DNA of 64,000 nucleotides. Origin: Marchantia polymorpha subsp. ruderalis (lineage: Eukaryota; Streptophyta; Marchantiopsida; Marchantiales; Marchantiaceae). The notes below the pieces were generated by a model. That model did no database searches. It had not been told where the DNA came from and saw only the letters and a list, made by a program, of their open reading frames with translations. Where the stretch lies: NCBI GenBank assembly GCA_037833965.1, contig AP031351.1:29400501-29464500 (forward strand). Reading direction: 5' to 3'. The first letter of the stretch is position 1; each line of letters opens with the position of its first letter. This document shows positions 58,111 to 64,000 of this stretch, piece after piece. A program made the translations under genes and the position numbers.

Positions 58111-58183
58111 TCAGACTGTCCCTGACAGTCTGATATTTCATACTGTTATCTGTCCCTGACAGATAGTAGCATGAAATATGTCA
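58111..58183. repeat. Two adjacent hairpins with the same CCT loop
   Basis: The first is TCAGACTGTC-CCT-GACAGTCTGA (58111-58133, perfect 10-bp arms). The second is TATCTGTC-CCT-GACAGATA (58147-58165), extended outward by an imperfect stem (TGATATTTCAT at 58131 against ATGAAATATGTCA to 58183). The shared core GTCCCTGAC suggests duplication of one hairpin. It could form structure in DNA or RNA. Confidence 0.75.
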
Positions 58184-58189
58184 TGAACA

Positions 58190-59955
58190 GAACTCTGTAT
58201 GTCAAGACGAACATGCTATGTCTTGATAATTGATTGCAATAATAACGAAGCACGTGAACATTTTGGAGTGTTATACATGAGATCATATTTTCCTTGTCCA
58301 GCTGTGTCGATGATCTTTTCTTATAGATATTCCTTCACTTGCAAGGTGTAGTACGAGAACACTAGGATCCTAACTATGCCAGTACAAGACAATCAGCCCC
58401 ATCATCAGTGAAGGATTCAGCACTGTAATTCTCTCAATAGAGGTCATCCTCAGATCTAAGAGTTTGTGAAAACAACATAAGAATTGATAAGAAGAGAAGT
58501 GATATATCTACTTATAGCTGGGTGAGTGATGTATCAATTGAGAACTCAACTCACAATCCTTTTGATTTTTTTCGGCCTTGCACAATCATTTGATAGAAGA
58601 TATACGTGAAGTTGCTGCGTAGTCTTCAACTGGTACATGAATTACAGTCTGGACTGATGACCTTGCTTGCCCTGATTATTAAAAAGATAAAGTCTATAAT
58701 ATTCACATTTTTCCAGGAGAAAAATATTAATATATTGCTTATGTAGCTTATCCATTGGACTCATGCTGCAGTAGAATCATTCATCAGAAATCAACGCGTT
58801 AAACTATGTTTCTCTTATAATTTCGTAGAAAACATCTCATTTCGTTTTAGGTTTCTATTTCTATGTAGGTACTTTGTGTCTTGTTGGACAATCACGTGAT
58901 GCTGCAGTTGGTTTTGAAAAAAGAGACATATGTCCAGGTTTCCGAACTTAGGCCTGATAATGTCTAGGAACTATGCTCCCCACTATGTGCGCATGACACT
59001 GATATTTTCCTCCTCAAAAATACTTCAGCCGGAAGAAAGAAGGATAAAGATTTGTTTTACTTTATTTGAATCCATATTTATCCGATATACACTTCTGAAG
59101 ATAGCTATGATTTATAGATTTGCATCATGAGCCAGCTATCAGTAGCTCGAAATAATGAGATCAGGACCCGGAAGCCATACATGTTGAAATAAGTATCATG
59201 TTGTTTCCAAGAGTCTTCTATGTAGTCGCTATCCTAGCTATTTATTTCATATTGACATATATCTTATTTATGCATACGCAGATTCGGTACAAGTACTCGT
59301 ATACAATGAACCATGGTGTTCTTTATGGATCCATTTTCATTACATTTCATTATTCATAACTTGGTTTTAAAAAATAGCAAGTTTCCAAGATACGACTGGT
59401 TTATCTATTTGTAGTATATGGAATTTAGATCCAGCATAAATTGCATCATCACAACAGATAATATCAGAAACTGAGGCATAGTATCCGCATTGGCTCTCTG
59501 AATCCACTCTCCTGATTTATTTCCGGCGCTTCACATCACTTCACATCACTTTGGAATAAAACAATAAATATTTATGCACTACACACGATTCCTTAAAGTC
59601 AAATTGAAAGAGCTATATATGTACATCGGTATCTCTGATTCACACTTCGAGAATTTACTGCCACGTTAAATCATTACTTGGGACTACATCTGACATCTGA
59701 CAAAATAAGAAAGAAACGGATAACCTAGTCACAGAGCTTGAGTAGATGAAGGTCTGATCGCAGTGGCGTGGAGCATGCAACCCCACATGGAGGAGCATGC
59801 CTAACCCATGTGGCGGATCGAGAGAGCGATAATAACTTTCTTGAGAATAACACTTAGAAATCCAAGTCGATAAGATTCTTCAGAGAGGTTCAGCAATGTA
59901 GATAAGACACTTGTGTATCTAAATATCTCATTCCAGGACGGATACATCACTTGCT
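58190..59955. other. Intergenic sequence
   Basis: I see no recognisable coding exon. A short inverted repeat (CCACATGG ... CCATGTGG) lies near 59783-59813. The right end holds the 3' region of the SANT-like gene. Confidence 0.45.
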
Positions 59956-59959
59956 CGTT

Positions 59960-60532
59960 TCAGTTATTAATGTCTTCCAATCTCTTTCCACACGTACATT
60001 CCCAAGCCTGGTCCATTTCCTCAAAATGCGGAAAATCTTTTCTTTCCTTAGCCCCGGTCAGCACATCGGTGTACTCTTTCATCAGCATATTCCACATCCA
60101 CTGACACTGCTTGCCGTCCTTTCTTGCTTGCCCCTCACTGGGCAATTGGCCTGCAACAAAGTCCCATAATTTCATAATGGAAAATTTGTCCTTGACTCCT
60201 TGTTTGAAAAGTCCATCCGCACTTGTTCTCATCAGAATCAAGTACTCAATTTCACTTGCGTCCCAAAAGGTTCGCTCCAAGACTCGGCTTACAAGCGTAG
60301 CACCTTGTTCGTTCACGATTTTAAAGGTCTTCAAAAAAATCGTGTCATAAACACTGATCACTCCAACCGACTCAGGCGCACTGGTCACGAAACATTGTCG
60401 CTGATAATGAAGAGCAATATCCGTGACCACAACTGTCGAATCTGGCACCTGTTCCTGATCGTCTATATTGCACTTCTGTTTCCGTCTTTCAGTGCCAGGC
60501 GAAACGTCTCCGCAGGCGGTGGAGGCCATCAT
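59960..60532 (-). CDS. Trihelix/Myb-SANT-like DNA-binding protein, 190 aa, single exon
   Basis: The frame opens at the double ATG at 60532-60527 (MMASTACGDVSPG) and stops at 59960-59962. An upstream TTG extension is unlikely. Residues 1-60 are polar. From about 88 to 165 the pattern fits a trihelix/Myb-SANT-like domain: W at 90 (ERTFWDASEIEYLILMRT), D-x2-F spacing (ADGLFKQG), KLWDFVAGQL as the second helix, and QCQWMWNMLMKEYTDVL as the third, with tryptophans at family positions. The end, FPHFEEMDQAW, is also seen after such domains. Known relatives are nuclear DNA-binding factors; similar domains occur as accessory proteins of PIF/Harbinger-type transposons, so a domesticated transposon origin cannot be excluded. 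A TATA box stands about 100 bases upstream. I consider it probably intact. Confidence 0.7.
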   Translation of the reverse strand: MMASTACGDVSPGTERRKQKCNIDDQEQVPDSTVVVTDIALHYQRQCFVTSAPESVGVISVYDTIFLKTFKIVNEQGATLVSRVLERTFWDASEIEYLILMRTSADGLFKQGVKDKFSIMKLWDFVAGQLPSEGQARKDGKQCQWMWNMLMKEYTDVLTGAKERKDFPHFEEMDQAWECTCGKRLEDINN

Positions 60533-60627
60533 GAGCGACCTGTAATTACGGACCAGAGTCAATGCCCTCGATGAAGATTTTCGATGAAGATCGCAAGAAT
60601 GTTCTCACATCCAAACCCTCGTACTGG

Positions 60628-60640
60628 AACTATATAGCCC
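60628..60640 (-). promoter_or_regulatory. TATA box of the SANT-like gene
   Basis: On the minus strand GGGCTATATAGTTCC (around 60630-60638) lies about 100 bases upstream of the ATG pair at 60532. It is a well-formed TATA box at a sensible distance. Confidence 0.5.
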
Positions 60641-60688
60641 TACTACCCACGAACATTGAAGTAGCGGCTGAGTCTGGGATTTGTCAAG

Positions 60689-60900
60689 AGGACAAGTAGG
60701 CCTCTTGCATCGTGTGAACACCCAACTTACGTAGCAACGCTGCGAACAGCAGGTTGACGAACTTTACTTAGAACGCATCACATCAAATTTGATGTGATGT
60801 GATGGACAAGTAGGCCACTTGAGTTGTCAACTCTTCACTGGCGTACATACCCTACTAACAACAGGTTCAGAAACGCTAATTGGACCGCATCACATCTTAT
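60689..60900. repeat. Imperfect direct repeat upstream of the SANT-like gene
   Basis: GGACAAGTAGGCCTCTTG (about 60690) recurs as GGACAAGTAGGCCACTTG (about 60804). A CGCATCACATC word follows in each unit (60774 and about 60886). The spacing is about 113 bp. Confidence 0.65.
60776..60799. promoter_or_regulatory. Perfect 24-bp palindrome in the promoter region
   Basis: CATCACATCAAA is joined without a spacer to its exact reverse complement TTTGATGTGATG. It lies about 245 bases upstream of the SANT-like gene's ATG and resembles a dimeric operator-type site. The half-site CATCACATC recurs near 60887. Confidence 0.6.
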
Positions 60901-60919
60901 TAATCAAAATCAAGCCACT

Positions 60920-63900
60920 GTCAGAAAGAAGCGAGCGGAAATTGTAGACCTCGAGGCAAACCCAAAGTTGGAACCTGTATTGTTCAAAAGCTGAACTTGC
61001 TACAGTCAGCAGCGCCAGTTCCACAGCACAGTTGAAAGCTCATGCTTGCTAGGTATGTTTGTCTTTAATTTAAATATTAAACAAGTAAATGATAAACGCC
61101 TGAGCTTTCACGATTACGAATATCAGATTTCAGATCCCATTTTTCTGAAGAGAAATAACCTCATTCGAATATTGCAGAGTAGTAATTTGCAATGAAAGAC
61201 ATGATCAACGAAAAAGACACTGAAACTGATGGTGCAGATTGGAAGGAGGGAAAGTTTCAGAATACACTTCCTGATTTGACAGATATGCAAACTGAAAGAA
61301 ACTGATAATGATAAGTGGAAGAGAAGGTATCGGGAGGTGGAAAAACGAGGCCAATATTTCAGGAGCATTCCCGATTCGTCAGATGCGTGAAAGAAAGTTA
61401 TTCGTGAGGAAACACGGAGAAGACCAGAAGAACGAGTTACGAGAGGTGAAGAACGGGAGAAAATATTTGAAAATATGGGAAAAAGTTGCTTTGACAACGA
61501 TTGCAATTGATGTTACGTTTCTTCACCAGATTCCACATCAAATCAACTAGCAAAGTAGGTTGAACTTCAATTTATGCAAGGTCTTTAGTGAAAAATACGA
61601 GATTGTGGAATAGCACCGCATTCCCGACGAAAGACCTACAACACATGTGCCAGCTTCTTTTCTCGAATCCGATGAAGAACGCTTCCCATACCATGTGACG
61701 TCAGATGCGTCAGCGTTTCGACTGAGCTAGATTGGTTTCAAAACGTCGTCACCAATACTTATATAGGCCGGTTCAATGAAGTACCACTGCCTGGTGGCCA
61801 ACGCCTCTGGAAATTCAAGAAATATCATACGGATGCAAGAAGTCGACATGTGGAATTGAGAGAGACATCTCCCTACTTAGATTCTAGTGTATTATAGTTA
61901 GCAAGACAGAGAAACAGAAGGCCTTCGGCTGCTTAAAAAGTGGTAGGGAGATACACGAAAAGAACATAAATTGCCACTCTCTGCTGATGAATTGAAGGTT
62001 GCAGTTACATTTTTTATCTTCATTCAATTTGTTCCTGTTGAGTTCATTTCTGTCAAATTGGGTAGTTGTTTAATCACCACCTACCTCTTTCATAGAAGTT
62101 GGTAAGAGTCGAATAATAAACTCAGAAGTCTAAATTTGGGTTGATGTTAACCGCCCCGTCAATTCGCTAGATATACTGAAGTTGGTTCCCTGCAACTTGC
62201 AGTTTAGTTTGTTCTTGCTCAATGCCTACTACTGCATTCTTTAAAATGTTTTCCCGAACCCTACCGAAGATCGCGAGCTTGCCTTATATTTAATTTCAGA
62301 AATCATAAGGTTTCTTCCACTGAGGACGTCATGTCATGTACCAATTTAAGGGAGGAATTATGAGCAGTTGAGTCTCTATGTTGTACTATCGAGCAATTCT
62401 TATCCAAAGAGAATTCCTTCCTCGAATTCCTGATTGTTACATGAATACTGCAGGCCACCAGCTTGTATCCATCATGCTCAGTCTTGCATTTTCATCGTAG
62501 ATGGATGCGGTTTGCGCAGGTAAACCAACACCCGTACGTTTTAAATGATCGGTAGCGGTAGTTGGGCGGTGTTTGTTGTGACTGTATTGACAGTGCACCA
62601 TATATCTGTCGATATGTTTCGGAATCAACAACTTCAAGGTGGAGGGAGACACACGCACCGTGCATGCTCCAACTATTCAACTTTCTGCCGATGACAAATC
62701 ACTCTCATATTCGTACTGATCATATTTAAATTTGTTCAGTCTGTTCAGTTGCTACCCTTTAGCGTCAATCATTCACGTTCTCGTTGCAGTAAATTATACT
62801 TTTACTGGTTCAAATTTTTGTTTGCAATATGCAATGGATCATTAATTCCTTGCACTGCTGTGGTATGAAAATTAGCAAGACATGGAAGGTGCACGTGCTA
62901 TATGACAAAATCTATTCTACGATGTCTTTCAAATACTTCTCTAAAGGTATCTTCGAAAGAGATGGTTTTTGGCCAGAATGAATTCAAAAGCTCTCTCCAG
63001 TTGTATCTCGAGTTACGAGATTGACACATCCGTAACCGGTGCATAGTTCACATAACGCTTAGATGGAAGCAATTTTCTACATCCTCGAGAGTTATGATAC
63101 CCAGATTTGATATGCATTCTACTGTTTACTCGACTTCATGTGTACGAGACAATATATCTGAACGTATTCTCAAGAAATTTTACAGCTAATGCCTCATCTA
63201 CTGTACGGGTGGATGTCCAACAGGTACAGTTGCATGAAGTGGGTATGGATTTGATGACTATGTCGGGAATGCATGTCAGTGTAGCTCCAATCTACCGATT
63301 TAGCGTGCAAATTAGTGAACTACACAACTTACAAATAATTTCCCACTCCTTGTGCTCTTTGATCAAAGACAGAAATTCGAAATATGCCGTTCCCACTTCA
63401 ATTGAGAGAGAAGCCTGCTTGATAAAAAACTTTAACGTCAGCTTGGCTTCAGATTCTAAAGTAGTTCCATCATCTTTCTAATTCACACTCTAAGATTTGC
63501 TTACGCCCTCGTCAGATTTGGCGCCAAGACTGTACATGCCCAGCACCTATGCCTCAGAGGAGTTTGTCTTGTGCTTTAGTATTGATAGACCGTTGGATTA
63601 CCATGTGCATTAATTACGATGAAAACACTGCATTACATCCATCATCATTTCCATAAGTAGCACAGGGGCAAGGTAAAAACCCTCATCCACTTTCATGGAA
63701 ATATAATCTTTTCCTTTCAAGGAAAAATCCATATAATGACAGTTTACCATATGTCATTAGAAAGAACTAATATAATATTCCTTGCTTTTGAACTATTAAT
63801 CTAATTTATAAACAAACACTCTGTTCAAGAAATTAATCAACGAAAATTATGTTTAATCTTTAATATTTGTATACGAGATTAAACTAGACATGTTAGCTCT

Positions 63901-64000
63901 AATTTTTACGTATAGAATGATGTATATTGATTATTGAACTCTTTTCTCTGCACCACATATGAAACATGTGTGAGGGGTTTTTGCTATATTAGTCAATGCA
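60920..64000. other. Unassigned sequence to the window end
   Basis: Several short frames exist (61123-61506 minus, 61308-61550 plus, 63107-63481 plus) but none shows a motif I recognise or a supported start and splice pattern. A small patch near 61920 has the GGCCTTCGGC word. The last 400 bases are AT-rich. Confidence 0.45.

Noticed and set aside
1-64000. CRISPR arrays, bacterial operons, riboswitches, rRNA genes
   Set aside because: No regularly spaced short repeats with unique spacers, no rRNA cores, and the gene structure is eukaryotic with GT-AG introns.

Overview
This is a eukaryotic nuclear window from a land plant, most likely a bryophyte and probably a liverwort such as Marchantia. 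Genes are sparse and split by GT-AG introns, the background is AT-rich, and long GC-rich repeats are inserted into it. The liverwort assignment rests on my memory of the two-ORF repeat protein family seen here and is an inference. Nothing bacterial (operons, Shine-Dalgarno sites, CRISPR) was seen.

Host genes. Three host genes can be supported, all on the minus strand. (1) 45302-49968 is a ten-exon gene, 858 aa by my exon model, for a VIM/ORTHRUS/UHRF1-type protein: N-terminal zinc-binding (PHD-like) region, basic linker, SRA-YDG 5-methylcytosine-binding domain, C-terminal RING. (2) 17977-20087 is a seven-exon gene, 144 aa, for a UPF0047/YjbQ-family protein. (3) 59960-60532 is a single-exon gene, 190 aa, with a trihelix/Myb-SANT-like domain. 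A decayed copy of the last part of gene (1), with introns still present, lies at about 24.15-24.80 kb. The three genes show no shared pathway.

Mobile elements. About a quarter of the window is one GC-rich family with two abutting reading frames: a 581-aa protein with a conserved tryptophan-rich N-terminal half, and a 460-aa coiled-coil protein. There are four copies: A (5.9-9.1 kb, minus, very decayed), B (25.8-29.28 kb, plus, decayed), and C and D (29.28-34.37 and 34.37-39.45 kb, minus). C and D form a 5,090-bp direct tandem repeat and B is inverted against C. The non-coding ends of this family (a TATA-bearing region and a hairpin-bearing module) recur upstream of a Ty3/Gypsy-like gag remnant at 42523-43731. 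This suggests a non-autonomous LTR-type element that shares LTR sequence with a gag-bearing relative. All are treated as fossils.

Other repeats. There is a 280-bp hAT-type MITE with an 8-bp target duplication (13846-14125), a 181-bp foldback MITE (5566-5746), two microsatellites, a 299-bp x2 and a 112-bp x3 tandem repeat, and several palindromes.

Layout. 0-5.5 kb: unassigned, with one promoter-like site. 5.6-9.2 kb: MITE and copy A. 9.2-12.9 kb: AT-rich desert. 13-17.9 kb: MITE and unassigned sequence. 18-20.5 kb: UPF0047 gene. 21-25.6 kb: AT-rich desert holding the pseudogene. 25.7-43.7 kb: GC-rich element block. 43.7-45.3 kb: AT-rich. 45.3-50 kb: VIM-like gene. 50-54 kb: its possible 5' region with tandem repeats. 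54-59.9 kb: AT-rich intergenic. 60-60.8 kb: SANT-like gene and promoter. 61-64 kb: unassigned.
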